Numbered from the stretch's first letter, positions 33,374 through 42,287 are shown. The stretch: DNA of 64,000 nucleotides from Planctomycetota bacterium (GCA_023417655.1 JAEZFD010000006.1:54279-118278), one strand, 5' to 3'. Notes: generated from the sequence alone by a model not told the origin. Translations and numbers: made by a program.

Positions 33374-34177
33374 ATGAACAGCCTGCTGAAGATTGAAAAT
33401 CTGCATGTCAATGTTGGCGAAACAGAGATCCTCAAGGGGGTCAATCTGGAGATTCGTCAGGGTGAAATTCACGCTCTGATGGGGCCAAATGGTTCCGGCA
33501 AAAGCACACTCGCTTATACGCTGGTTGGGCATCCCAAGTACGAAATCACCTCAGGCTCCATCTCGATCGACGGTCAGGATGTCACTGAACTCGACCCCAG
33601 TGAACGGGCCCGACTCGGGATGTTCCTGGCATTCCAGTATCCAGTGACGATCCCCGGCGTGAAAGTTGCCGACTTCCTTCGCCATGCGGTCACCAACGTC
33701 CGCAATCCAGAGCGAAAAGAAGGCGAAGAACTGATGTCGATGCGTGAGTTCCGTGGGGAACTTCGCAAGACGATGCAGGAACTGAACATCGACGCCGAGT
33801 TCGCTCGCCGTTACCTGAACGAAGGCTTCTCTGGCGGTGAGAAAAAGCGGATGGAAATTCTGCAGCTCGCGATGCTGAAGCCGAAGTTCGCGATTCTCGA
33901 CGAAACCGACTCCGGGCTCGACAGCGATGCCGTACGCGTCGTGAGCGAGAGCCTGCAGAAGCTGTCAGGTCCGCACATGGGTGTGTTGATCATTACCCAC
34001 CACGAACGTCTCCTTGAGTTCAACGTGCCGCAGTACACGCACGTGATGCTCGCCGGACGAATCGTCGAATCAGGCGATGCCTCACTTGCTCATGAACTTC
34101 ATGAGAACGGGTATGCCGGAGTCCGACAGCGTCACCCATCTGAAGCGGCAGAAGAAAAAGAAGCGGCTGTCTCCTGA
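33374..34177 (+). CDS. sufC: Fe-S cluster assembly ATPase SufC
   Basis: 267-residue soluble ABC ATPase of the SUF scaffold complex. Walker A is GPNGSGKST (about residues 37-45), the signature is FSGGEKKRME (about 152-161), and Walker B reads FAILDETDSGLDSDA (about 174-188), with the family-typical DETDSGLD in place of DEP. The switch histidine is in ITHHERLL. It powers cluster assembly with SufB (next gene) and normally SufD. It starts 177 bases after nuoB, and sufB follows after 181 bases; a common promoter is likely but not proven. Confidence 0.96.
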   Translation: MNSLLKIENLHVNVGETEILKGVNLEIRQGEIHALMGPNGSGKSTLAYTLVGHPKYEITSGSISIDGQDVTELDPSERARLGMFLAFQYPVTIPGVKVADFLRHAVTNVRNPERKEGEELMSMREFRGELRKTMQELNIDAEFARRYLNEGFSGGEKKRMEILQLAMLKPKFAILDETDSGLDSDAVRVVSESLQKLSGPHMGVLIITHHERLLEFNVPQYTHVMLAGRIVESGDASLAHELHENGYAGVRQRHPSEAAEEKEAAVS

Positions 34178-34358
34178 GCATCAGGAAAGGAAAGATGGTT
34201 CCCCTGAATCATCTTTTCGCGAAATACATCCGGATCGTCGTGACCGTCCGGGTGTGATTGTTACCGAATGGCAACTGCTGACTGCCAGGTCACGCTTGAT
34301 GAATTGAGAACACCTTTCCTTCGCGATCCGACTTTCCATCGGAGAAGGCGTTACGATA

Positions 34359-35780
34359 ATGGCACCGACCGACACAATTACTGAAAAAGCTCACGTCCCC
34401 ATTGGTGATTATCAGTACGGATTTCACGATCCGGTTGATAAGTACGCTTTCATGTCGCGGAAAGGGCTCGACGCACAGATCGTCGCCCAGATTTCCGAGA
34501 TGAAGGGTGAGCCAGGCTGGATGACCGACTTCCGCCTGAAGTCCTATGAAATCTTTGAATCCCGCCCGATGCCGACCTGGGGTGGTGATATGTCCGGAAT
34601 CAACTTCCAGGACATCTATTACTACGTCAAGGCGAGTGAAAAGCAGGAAAAGTCATGGGAAGACGTTCCTGATGACATCCGCAACACTTACGAACGGCTC
34701 GGGATTCCTGAGGCCGAACGCAAGTATCTCGCCGGTGTGAAAGCCCAGTACGAATCTGAAGTGGTCTACGGCTCACTGCAGGAAGATCTCGAAAAGCAGG
34801 GCGTGCTGTTCACCGATACGGACTCGGCGCTGAAGCTGTACCCGGACCTGTTCCGCGAACACTTCGCGACGGTCATTCCGCCGGAAGACAATAAGTTCGC
34901 CGCCTTGAACTCGGCAGTCTGGTCAGGGGGATCGTTCATCTACGTTCCGCCCGGCGTGAACATCGAGTTCCCGCTGCAGGCCTACTTCCGTATCAACACC
35001 CAGAACATGGGTCAGTTCGAGCGGACGCTGATCATCGTCGACGAAGGCGCCAGCGTACACTACGTCGAAGGCTGTACGGCCCCGACCTACAGCAGCGACT
35101 CCCTGCACTCGGCCGTCGTCGAAATTCTGGTGAAGCGAAAAGGCCGCTGCCGTTACACAACCATCCAGAACTGGTCCAACAATGTCTACAACCTCGTTAC
35201 CAAACGAGCCATGGCCTACGGCGACGCCCTGATGGAGTGGATCGACGGCAACCTCGGTTCCAAGCTGACCATGAAGTATCCGGCCGTCTGGCTGATGGAG
35301 CCAGGTGCCCGCGGGGAGACCCTGTCCATCGCCTTCGCCGGTGTGAATCAGCATCAGGACGCGGGAGCCAAGATGGTTCACTGCGCTCCCAACACATCGA
35401 GCCGCATCGTCTCCAAGTCGATCAGCAAGAACGGTGGCCGGGCCAGCTATCGCGGACTTGTGAAGGTCGAAAAGGGGGCCGACAACTGCAAGAGCAACGT
35501 TGTCTGCGACGCGCTGATCCTCGACCCTGAAAGCCGGAGCGATACCTACCCGTACATCGAGGTCGAAGAAGAGAACGTGGCCATGGAGCACGAAGCCTCG
35601 GTCTCCAAGATCGCCGAAGAACAGCTGCTATATTTGATGAGTCGGGGACTGACCGAAGCCGAAGCCAGCGCCATGATCGTGACCGGGTTCATCGAACCAC
35701 TGGTCAAGGAACTGCCGATGGAATACGCCGTCGAACTCAACCGCCTCATCGAACTCCAAATGGAAGGCAGCGTCGGCTAA
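34359..35780 (+). CDS. sufB: Fe-S cluster assembly scaffold protein SufB
   Basis: 473 residues, normal for SufB. Recognisable blocks are SRKGLDAQIVAQISEMKGEPGWM near the start, AALNSAVWSGGSFIYVPPGV, GASVHYVEGCTAP, NVYNLVTKRA, AGKMVHCAPNTSS-like (KMVHCAPNTSSRIVSKSIS), NVVCDALIL with the cluster-related cysteine, and the final EHEASVSKIAEEQLLYLMSRGL. With SufC it forms the scaffold where clusters are built. sufD, sufS and sufU/sufE are not next to it, so they must be elsewhere or be replaced. Confidence 0.97.
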   Translation: MAPTDTITEKAHVPIGDYQYGFHDPVDKYAFMSRKGLDAQIVAQISEMKGEPGWMTDFRLKSYEIFESRPMPTWGGDMSGINFQDIYYYVKASEKQEKSWEDVPDDIRNTYERLGIPEAERKYLAGVKAQYESEVVYGSLQEDLEKQGVLFTDTDSALKLYPDLFREHFATVIPPEDNKFAALNSAVWSGGSFIYVPPGVNIEFPLQAYFRINTQNMGQFERTLIIVDEGASVHYVEGCTAPTYSSDSLHSAVVEILVKRKGRCRYTTIQNWSNNVYNLVTKRAMAYGDALMEWIDGNLGSKLTMKYPAVWLMEPGARGETLSIAFAGVNQHQDAGAKMVHCAPNTSSRIVSKSISKNGGRASYRGLVKVEKGADNCKSNVVCDALILDPESRSDTYPYIEVEEENVAMEHEASVSKIAEEQLLYLMSRGLTEAEASAMIVTGFIEPLVKELPMEYAVELNRLIELQMEGSVG

Positions 35781-35801
35781 GACCGGTTCGGTCTATCGGG
35801 T

Positions 35802-35850
35802 GCAGGCGAGTGTGGGCTTTCGCTGCATGAAAGTCCATTTTATCGCCTGC
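35802..35850. other. Long two-part hairpin downstream of sufB
   Basis: GCAGGCGA (35802-35809) pairs with TCGCCTGC (35843-35850), and inside it GGGCTTTC pairs with GAAAGTCC around a GCTGCAT loop. It is 22 bases after the sufB stop and lacks a T-run. It may be a 3' stabilising structure ahead of the true terminator. Confidence 0.5.
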
Positions 35851-35933
35851 GGAATGTCAAACCTTCATCGCGGTACCTTCGAAGGACCCGCTTGCCGGGT
35901 TTGGCATCTGCCTCATACAACTTGATTTGACTC

Positions 35934-35967
35934 AAAGAAGTCGCCGGGCATGCCTGGCGACTTCTTT
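35934..35967 (+). terminator. Terminator after sufB
   Basis: AAAGAAGTCGCCGGGCA pairs with TGCCTGGCGACTTCTTT, with one mismatch and almost no loop. The T-rich end and A-rich start suit a bidirectional terminator. It lies 57 bases before cinA. Confidence 0.75.
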
Positions 35968-36023
35968 CGTTCCCACATCGCCTGTTATTCGACAACGGGT
36001 TTGTCTTTAGCGCTGGCCTGACC

Positions 36024-37220
36024 ATGTTCGCGGAAATCATTGCCATCGGCACCGAGATCACCTCTGGAAGCAAGCTCGACACCAACAGCCAATGGCTGAG
36101 TCTGCAACTGTCGGAACTTGGCATCGCGACCGCGTACCACACGACCGTCGCCGATCAGTTTCATGCGAACGTCGACGTGCTCAAGATCGCCGCCGCTCGT
36201 GCCGACGTGGTGATGATCACCGGGGGACTCGGCCCAACGCTCGACGATCTGACGCGAGAAGCCATGGCCGCCATGGCCGGCGTCGAGTTAGTGACAGATG
36301 AAGAGTCACTTAAACAGATCGAAGGCTTCTTCCGTTCGCGTGGCCGTGAGATGCCGTCTCGGAATCGCATCCAGGCCCAGTTCCCGGCCGGGTCGGTTCC
36401 GCTTGTGAATCCGATCGGCACGGCCCCCGGCGTCTGGATGGAGCTGCCGCGCCCCGGCAAGGCGCCAGTCGTGATTGCCGCGATGCCCGGCGTTCCCAGT
36501 GAAATGAAGAAGATGTTCTTCGAGCAGGTCCGTCCGCGTCTGCAAGGGGACGGACTCGTCATTCGTCGTTATCGCGTGAATAGCTTCGGGCTCGGCGAAT
36601 CGATGGTCGAAGAGATGCTCGGCAATCTCACCGCCCGGGGACACGACCCGGAGATTGGCATCACGGCTCATGACGCGACGATCACGTTGCGGATCATCGC
36701 AGAGGGTCAGTCCGAAGCGGAGTGCCTGCAGAAGATTGAACAGGCGACGTCCGAGATTCGCGGACTGCTTGGTGACTATGTCTATGGAGTAGAAGACGAG
36801 GAACTTGAAGACGTCGTCGTTCGTGACCTCACCGCACAGGGGAAGTCCTTCGCCACGCTGGAGTGTGCAACCAGTGGACTGCTGGCAGAACGAATCGCTC
36901 ACGTCCCCGGCGCTGACCAATGCTACAAAGGGGGAGTCATCCTGCCACGCATGGGGGCTGAGTTCAACACCGTCGTCGCACGCATGACAGAGGAATCGCA
37001 GGCTGATTTCATCGTCGTCGTCGGACCGGAAACGCTGACCGCCAGTGAAGGCCTGCCGATGCTCTCCGAGATCCCGCTGGCACTCTATTCCGGCGATCAG
37101 GCCGTCCACTCCCAGACACTGAAGTGGACCGGCAACCCGGCAATTACTCGCAATAGGGCTTACAAAACGGCGTTGGATCTACTGCGTCGTCACCTGCGTC
37201 AGGCTGCTGCCGGCCTATGA
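36024..37220 (+). CDS. cinA: CinA family protein with degenerate C-terminal domain
   Basis: 398 residues. The N-terminal MoaB-like (COG1058) domain is well kept: GTEITSGSKLDTNSQWLS, TGGLGPTLDDLTREAMA and MPGVPSEMKKMFF. Family members hydrolyse ADP-ribose or similar nucleotides in NAD recycling. The C-terminal PncC-like NMN deamidase domain (about residue 275 onward) is shortened: the block between GGVIL and the ADFIVVVGPETL strand lacks the usual several tens of residues. The family ESCTGG motif reads ECATSG, so the catalytic serine position is cysteine. The deamidase activity may be lost. The 3' end overlaps the convergent ATPase gene by 6 bases. Confidence 0.88.
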   Translation: MFAEIIAIGTEITSGSKLDTNSQWLSLQLSELGIATAYHTTVADQFHANVDVLKIAAARADVVMITGGLGPTLDDLTREAMAAMAGVELVTDEESLKQIEGFFRSRGREMPSRNRIQAQFPAGSVPLVNPIGTAPGVWMELPRPGKAPVVIAAMPGVPSEMKKMFFEQVRPRLQGDGLVIRRYRVNSFGLGESMVEEMLGNLTARGHDPEIGITAHDATITLRIIAEGQSEAECLQKIEQATSEIRGLLGDYVYGVEDEELEDVVVRDLTAQGKSFATLECATSGLLAERIAHVPGADQCYKGGVILPRMGAEFNTVVARMTEESQADFIVVVGPETLTASEGLPMLSEIPLALYSGDQAVHSQTLKWTGNPAITRNRAYKTALDLLRRHLRQAAAGL

Positions 37221-38333
37221 CCAGGCGTCCGCAAGCACCGTCTCTCCATCCCGCAGTTCGAGCCGAATGGGCGTGATCCCAGACCGTTCGACGATGGCAT
37301 CGACCAGCAGCTGCGAATGGGAACTGACCCACACCTGCGATCGTTCCGACGCTTCGACAATCAGTTCGGCAAGTGCCGGGAGCAGATCCGGATGCAGGCT
37401 GGCTTCGGGCTCGTTCAATGCAATCAACGCCGGCGGTCGCTGGGTCAGCAACGCAGCCACGAGGCACAGGTACTTCAGTGTTCCATCTGAGAGTTCTCTC
37501 GCCAGAAGAACTCGTGAGAGTCCTTGCGTCATCAATCCAACAACAAGTTCCATCGACTGCAAATTGATATCGCTCGGATCATTGTTGTTCGAGAGAATAC
37601 AAAGTTCCCGGCCGGGCAGTGCCGACTCGATCGAGCGTGAAAGACGCCTCTCATCATGTTCACGGATGGTTTCGAGCGCAGCTGCAAGGTCTCTGCCATC
37701 GTGACTGAGAACGTGAGTTCGGACGCTCACCTGCGGCGATCGCATCGGTGCCGCATCGTCTGTTCGGAACGTGTGATAGAACCGCCAGCGACGAACTTCA
37801 TCCCGAATCCGATACAGTTCCGGGAAGCGTTGAGGTTCGCGCAGCTGTGACAGAACCGATTCGTTCTCAGAGAGAATCAGCGGATACTCGACGCGGCGAC
37901 CTTCATCGTCACGCGCTTCGACGAGCCCGGCCTTCCGACTGACTAAGGTTGTCGATGGCTTCTTGTGCTTCCCGACCCAGATGGACTCTTCTTTGATTTG
38001 AGGATCAAATTCGAATTTCGTATCTCCTGGGTTGGACGGAAAGCCGCAGGAGAGTTCAAACCCGAACTCTTCCGTACGGAACCCGAGTTCCATGCGGAGT
38101 TTCTCCTGTTTGAATTTCTTGCCGCCGGCCCAGATGGCCGAGAGCAGTCCTCCTTCTGCAGCGATTGACTTCGCAAACTCACCTTCAGAAATCTGAGCGA
38201 TCAGCCAGAGTGCCCGATAGAGATTCGATTTCCCGGAACCGTTCGGCCCGGTGATCACATTCAACTGCTTGAGCGGGAGTTGAATGTTCCGCAGCGAGCG
38301 GTATCCGGTGACCTGAAGTTCTGTAATGGGCAT
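37215..38333 (-). CDS. AAA/SMC-like ATPase (AAA_21 type), RecF/OLD-related
   Basis: 372 residues. The N-terminus begins MPITELQVTGYRSLRNIQLPL with Walker A GPNGSGKSN (about residues 29-37), as in RecF- and OLD-like ATPases. The signature-like block ARELSDGTLKYLCLVAAL (about 280) and Walker B ALIALNEPEASLHPDLLPAL (about 302-321) follow, with Asn in place of the usual Asp before EPE. The switch-type histidine is in VWVSSHSQLLVDAI. There is no long coiled coil, so it is the compact form of the family. Such proteins occur in DNA repair and in defence systems, but no partner nuclease gene sits beside it. The function is unknown. Confidence 0.85.
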   Translation of the reverse strand: MPITELQVTGYRSLRNIQLPLKQLNVITGPNGSGKSNLYRALWLIAQISEGEFAKSIAAEGGLLSAIWAGGKKFKQEKLRMELGFRTEEFGFELSCGFPSNPGDTKFEFDPQIKEESIWVGKHKKPSTTLVSRKAGLVEARDDEGRRVEYPLILSENESVLSQLREPQRFPELYRIRDEVRRWRFYHTFRTDDAAPMRSPQVSVRTHVLSHDGRDLAAALETIREHDERRLSRSIESALPGRELCILSNNNDPSDINLQSMELVVGLMTQGLSRVLLARELSDGTLKYLCLVAALLTQRPPALIALNEPEASLHPDLLPALAELIVEASERSQVWVSSHSQLLVDAIVERSGITPIRLELRDGETVLADAWS

Positions 38334-38395
38334 GAGCTCAGTCGATTCGTCGTGGAAAACAAACTGTGACCGACAGTGATCAGCACATCGTCCAT

Positions 38396-38451
38396 AAAAA
38401 AATCACCGTTGTCGACCAACTGGACAGCGCCAGTGGAATCAACAACGGTGA
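38396..38451 (-). terminator. Terminator after the HATPase-like gene
   Basis: On the minus strand TCACCGTTGT pairs perfectly with ACAACGGTGA, followed by TTTTTTTA. A second stem (CCACTGG with CCAGTTGG) is nested inside. It lies about 60 bases after the stop of the 38510-38971 gene. Confidence 0.85.
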
Positions 38452-38509
38452 GCACGGGGGACCATTGAAAACAAACAGCGCCAATCAGACGGTCTGTTCA
38501 AACCTGTGT

Positions 38510-38971
38510 TCAAATCTGGAAATCGTATCCGAGCGGAGGACCTTTGACGGCCGAGCCCTGTCCCCGCCCACGGGTTAACAGAACCCGTCGACCGGCATCC
38601 TGAAATTCAACGCTCGTCAGAAATGACTTTGCCAGAGACACGGTGTTCAGTCGGGGAGCCTCCACGTCCTGTGAGACCTGCAGATCCACTCGCACCGTGT
38701 CCGGGGTCACCTGAAAATGAAGCCGAACGGTCGCTTCGGTGTTCTCTCCCAGCCGGCGAAAAACGTCTTCCAGAATCTCTGTCACTCCCATCTGCACGGC
38801 GAAGCCATCGGTGACCGAGAAGGGCTGTTCCTCCATCGATGACATCACCTCCGAAATCGCGACGGGAATGTCCTCACAGCAGCGCAGCGTGACTTCCGTC
38901 CAATCCAGCCGTGGCTGGTGAATCGACGGACCAGAGCCGAACGATGAGCGATAGGGAGAGACGGAAATCAT
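38510..38971 (-). CDS. Degenerate HATPase/anti-sigma-factor-like protein
   Basis: 153 residues. The order of elements resembles RsbW/SpoIIAB-type kinase-like ATPases: a short strand, a helix (CCEDIPVAISEVMSSM), the N-box helix (AVQMGVTEILEDVFRRLGENTEA) and strands (VRLHFQVTPDTVRVDLQVSQ, GRRVLLTRGRGQG). The N-box has Asp where the ATP-binding Asn is expected, and no DxGxG loop can be seen, so ATP binding is doubtful. The opening MISVSPYRSSFGSG may be disordered. It stands alone with its own terminator. The family call is tentative; it could be another small alpha/beta protein. Confidence 0.5.
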   Translation of the reverse strand: MISVSPYRSSFGSGPSIHQPRLDWTEVTLRCCEDIPVAISEVMSSMEEQPFSVTDGFAVQMGVTEILEDVFRRLGENTEATVRLHFQVTPDTVRVDLQVSQDVEAPRLNTVSLAKSFLTSVEFQDAGRRVLLTRGRGQGSAVKGPPLGYDFQI

Positions 38972-39343
38972 GGAAGTCGCTTTCGAAACAAGTGGGTCCT
39001 GTGACCAGAAGATTCTTGACGAGTGAAATGAAGGTTGTGTGGAGAACGTCGAAAATTTCGATGACCTTCAGAAGATCGTTTCGACGTGCGGCTGCCTGAC
39101 AAGATGACAGCACACAGTGAAGGGGAAAACTGACTGACAAAATGACGGTGAGCGAGTCGCAGCGGAAAGACACAGCAACGTCCGTGAGGTTCACATTGTC
39201 ATTCAGAACCAAATGGATTCGCCCGATTGATTCTGAAAGTCGGACCAGATCCCGGCCGTGTGAACCATTCTGAATGGCCGGGATCTAGTTGCTCGATCTC
39301 CTCACTGCTAACAGTGAATTTCCGCTATCGATCTTGGACAAAA
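38972..39343. other. Intergenic region between HATPase-like gene and DUF1559 gene
   Basis: About 370 bases on the minus strand. It contains the terminator of the pilin-like gene (39247-39286) and should contain the promoter of the HATPase-like gene. I see no other gene. Confidence 0.4.
39247..39286 (-). terminator. Hairpin after the DUF1559 gene
   Basis: AGATCCCGGCC pairs perfectly with GGCCGGGATCT across an 18-base loop. It lies 57 bases after the stop codon. There is no strong T-run, so termination strength is uncertain. Confidence 0.6.
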
Positions 39344-40453
39344 TTAGAACGACTGGGAAACCTTGGTTTCCTGAGTTCCGCCGTTGCGGCTGACGAGAGC
39401 AGCAGCAACACCGATGTCGATGTCTTCATCCAGGAAGCGGACAGAGCCGTCGCCAAACAGGGTGTTCAGACCTGACGTGTGGAACGAGTACGGCTGGCTA
39501 CTCCCTTCAGTGCCGTAGGTCGGGAAACCGGACGACCCATAGGTCGCGCTTCCGTGATCGAACCCGTTGGTGCGATTCAGATAGACACCAGGCAGAGTCG
39601 CCCCGTCCTTGCTTGAACCTTCGAACAGGATGTCACTGGCAGGACGCGACCAGCCGCCGGCGTTGGTATGTGCCACGACAGGGTTGTTGCTGACAGGTGT
39701 TCCGCGGCGATAAACCAGTGGACGCCCGCCTGATTCCCAGACAGCGATTGTGTTCGACAAACCGTCGGTGATGTCACCAAAGGTCAAAGTCGAGTTCTTT
39801 GGCAGCATCCCGTTTGTTGTAACCGAGTTGGCAGTAGTCGCCTGGGTGCTGCCGATGATGTCGGTTCGTGGTGGTGAGAGTGTGCTCACGAAGTTCACGA
39901 GAGTTGGGCTCGTTCCCAGAGATCCGGCATAATCGCCGACAGCGACGATGCCATCCCATGGGCTGGCTCCAGCTGAACCACCGGTGAAGGTCCGGGCGGT
40001 GCCGTTGGCATCATAATCAGGGGCGTGATCCAGAAGGTTGTTGTGCTTCGGGGACGATGGGCATTCGTAAGTCTTCAGACGCAGGCTGGTGACCTTTTTG
40101 TTGTTGACTGTGCTCCATGTTTCGCTGGTGTCATAGGCATCCCAGAGTGGTTTCTGATCCAGGTATGGGAGCAGCACCACGAACAGGCCGGCACGAATCG
40201 TCAGGGCTGCGGTTGGACGCACGCTGCTGGGCAGGCGACCCTTGGAATCATGGAAGTTGTGAATCGCGATGCCGATCTGCTTCAAATTGTTCTGGCACTG
40301 TGAACGTCGGGCTGCTTCACGAGCGGACTGCACAGCAGGCAGCAGAATGGCGACGAGGACAGCGATGATTGCAATGACAACCAGCAACTCAATCAGGGTG
40401 AATCCCTGCCGTACCGCCGACTGGTTCACGGAGGTGGGACGACGAATCTGCAT
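39344..40453 (-). CDS. DUF1559 pilin-like protein (prepilin N-terminus)
   Basis: 369 residues. The prepilin signal reads RQGFTLIELLVVIAIIAVL (about residues 15-33), with cleavage after the glycine and methylation of the new N-terminal Phe expected. The hydrophobic helix is followed by AVQSAREAARRSQCQNNLKQIGIAIHNFH, the DUF1559 opening typical of planctomycetes. Near the end the H-X9-DG motif is present: FHTSGLNTLFGDGSVRFLDE (about 334-353). These proteins are exported and assembled by type IV pilus/type II secretion machinery, and planctomycete genomes hold dozens of them; their roles are mostly unknown. A single gene with a hairpin behind it. Confidence 0.95.
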   Translation of the reverse strand: MQIRRPTSVNQSAVRQGFTLIELLVVIAIIAVLVAILLPAVQSAREAARRSQCQNNLKQIGIAIHNFHDSKGRLPSSVRPTAALTIRAGLFVVLLPYLDQKPLWDAYDTSETWSTVNNKKVTSLRLKTYECPSSPKHNNLLDHAPDYDANGTARTFTGGSAGASPWDGIVAVGDYAGSLGTSPTLVNFVSTLSPPRTDIIGSTQATTANSVTTNGMLPKNSTLTFGDITDGLSNTIAVWESGGRPLVYRRGTPVSNNPVVAHTNAGGWSRPASDILFEGSSKDGATLPGVYLNRTNGFDHGSATYGSSGFPTYGTEGSSQPYSFHTSGLNTLFGDGSVRFLDEDIDIGVAAALVSRNGGTQETKVSQSF

Positions 40454-40718
40454 TTCAGTGGCCTTTCAAACAGATGTACTCAGAGATACCGAAGAATTCA
40501 GTGAAGCTTCTCAGTCAGTCGGGGCCCGAGAGATCGACTTCATTGGTGGAAAGTGGTGACCGGGCATTCAACTGAAATATCTGACTGCTGTGTCGTACTC
40601 GGACGACAGCACCGGAAGCGTTCCGGGAAAAGCAAGGTCAACAACAGCACTGGCACCGCATCGCGTGGCTCCTCTCAATTTCCAGATTCAAAAAATGGCA
40701 GGGAACATAGACCTGAAC

Positions 40719-41546
40719 TCACCGTTTCAGTTCAATTCGCTGAGTTGCTGAAGAACCGGAAACAGTGAATCTGAATGGTGAGGATTCCGGAGAGAGCAGG
40801 GCGGTCGGGAGAATGTTCTCCCCGACATGCACGGATTCCGGCGTCTTGATCAATGGATGCAATCGGGCGGTCATGATGTAGGTTCCGACAAACACGCCGT
40901 CTCCTGGCTCACGCGTCGTCCAGAGAACGGAGCCATCGGGGCGCACCTGTCCGGAACAGGGCTTCGCCAACGCATCGCCCCCTACAGGGTGCAGGGTGAG
41001 CTGAGCCCCTGCTGCTGGCTTCCCGCGAAAGTGAACTTCCAACGGAAACGGCTCTGGGCGGGGTTGTGACTGCTCGTAAATGAAACGTCCTCCCCAGATC
41101 AGGGCTAACACGAGAGTCACTGCCCCGGCTGCAAGAGCGATCCGCCGAAGGTGGGGAGAAAGGGCTTTCGCAGATTCAGACTGTGCACTACGGCCGTCGC
41201 GGGGGGTGGCAATTGTGAGCTCGTGGTGAATCCGGTCTGCCCCGCAGAAACGGGCGATTGTGGTCAGCACGACAAGTCGGTTGTAAGGAGTATCGACCGT
41301 CCCTTTGAGAGAGACGATTCCCTGCCTGACCGCCACATTCACCGTCAGTCGCATCTGCTGCCCGAGTTCGCCGAGTTGATCCAGAACTGTTTGCCTTAGG
41401 GCTGCGTCAGCGACGGCCGATTCATGCGATGTCTCGGCAGCAGCGGGTGCGTTGACTGTCGCAGGATCGGGAAGACGCACCGGCAGCGGCGCAGAACCTG
41501 AGTTCAGCCGCTGCGTACGGTGGCCTCGCTGAGGAGGAGTTGACAT
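40719..41546 (-). CDS. Membrane-anchored BON-domain protein with carboxypeptidase-regulatory-like C-terminus
   Basis: 275 residues from the ATG at 41546; the open frame continues upstream but that part is low complexity. A disordered N-terminus is followed by a BON-like domain (about 45-115: LRQTVLDQLGELGQQMRLTVNVAVRQGIVSLKGTVDTPYNRLVVLTTI), one membrane helix (about 135-157: IALAAGAVTLVLALIWGGRFIY) and a C-terminal beta domain with PLEVHFRGKPAAGAQLTLHP and GVFVGTYIMTA. That last pattern recurs in many planctomycete surface proteins. BON domains bind lipid or peptidoglycan. Membrane topology suggests BON is on the inner side and the beta domain outside, but this is inference. Confidence 0.75.
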   Translation of the reverse strand: MSTPPQRGHRTQRLNSGSAPLPVRLPDPATVNAPAAAETSHESAVADAALRQTVLDQLGELGQQMRLTVNVAVRQGIVSLKGTVDTPYNRLVVLTTIARFCGADRIHHELTIATPRDGRSAQSESAKALSPHLRRIALAAGAVTLVLALIWGGRFIYEQSQPRPEPFPLEVHFRGKPAAGAQLTLHPVGGDALAKPCSGQVRPDGSVLWTTREPGDGVFVGTYIMTARLHPLIKTPESVHVGENILPTALLSPESSPFRFTVSGSSATQRIELKR

Positions 41547-41800
41547 GACAGGTCCTTGCGATCCTGTAAACGCGTGAGCCACCGGACCGAAGGCAGGCAG
41601 GGGAGATCGGTGATGGAGGAAGGAGCGGCTCACTGGAAGACTCGTCAATCAGACGCCTACGAATATTTTCACGACTTAATAGGTAGTTTTTCAGAGACAA
41701 GAAACCAATTCTGATTCAATGCGATGAAAGCCTGAATGGCAATTGATTCAGGCAGAAACCAGCCAGCACCTAGAAGCCGAAAGAATCGAACGAGGAGGGA

Positions 41801-42265
41801 CTAAATCCCTTCTCCGTATGTAAATGAAGGGCTGAAAACCTCTTCCCGTCGCACGACATCGCCTGCAAAGACCTTTGCGAGCGTGGCGTTATCCATTTTT
41901 TTGACGACGTAGTTTCGAATTTCCAGCAGGACCCGCCGAAAGCGACAGCTGTATTCCTGAGAACACGGCTCATAATGTGTTGTGGAAACACAGGAAATCG
42001 GAGAGAGAATGCCGTCGAAGTGACGGACAACTTCCCCCATCGTGATTCCCTCCGGTGGCTTCGCGAGAACGAATCCCCCGTCACGTCCTGGGATGCTTCG
42101 CACCCAGCCCTTTTCGCGCAGATCAATCATGATCTGCTCGAGGAAACGTTTGGGAATGTCGTTCCGCTGGGCCATCTCCCGGATGGAGAGAGGTCCCCGG
42201 CCTTCATTCCCGACGAGATCAAAGAGTGCTCTCAGGGCATAATCCGATTTTCGCGAAAGCTTCAT
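41801..42265 (-). CDS. Rrf2-family transcriptional regulator with three cysteines
   Basis: 154 residues from the ATG at 42265. The winged helix begins MKLSRKSDYALRALFDLVG, and the recognition region reads IREMAQRNDIPKRFLEQIMIDL followed by VRSIPGRDGGFVLAKPPEGIT. Cys92, Cys101 and Cys107 lie in the cluster loop with spacing C-x8-C-x5-C. IscR and NsrR have C-x5-C-x5-C, so the loop here is longer but still likely to bind an Fe-S cluster. It could sense iron, redox state or nitric oxide. A dyad overlies its own promoter, as in autoregulated members. The next minus-strand gene is 255 bases away, so it is probably a separate unit. Confidence 0.88.
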   Translation of the reverse strand: MKLSRKSDYALRALFDLVGNEGRGPLSIREMAQRNDIPKRFLEQIMIDLREKGWVRSIPGRDGGFVLAKPPEGITMGEVVRHFDGILSPISCVSTTHYEPCSQEYSCRFRRVLLEIRNYVVKKMDNATLAKVFAGDVVRREEVFSPSFTYGEGI

Positions 42266-42287
42266 AATCAAGCCCAGAAGATACACG

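Noticed and set aside
37215..38333. Defence-system reading of the AAA ATPase
   Set aside because: OLD-like ATPases occur in defence pairs, but there is no adjacent nuclease, helicase or toxin gene here, so I left it as an ATPase of unknown role.
38874..39212. 112-residue minus-strand open frame overlapping the HATPase-like gene
   Set aside because: I looked for a STAS anti-anti-sigma partner here, but its sequence does not match; it overlaps the real gene start and has no good ribosome site.
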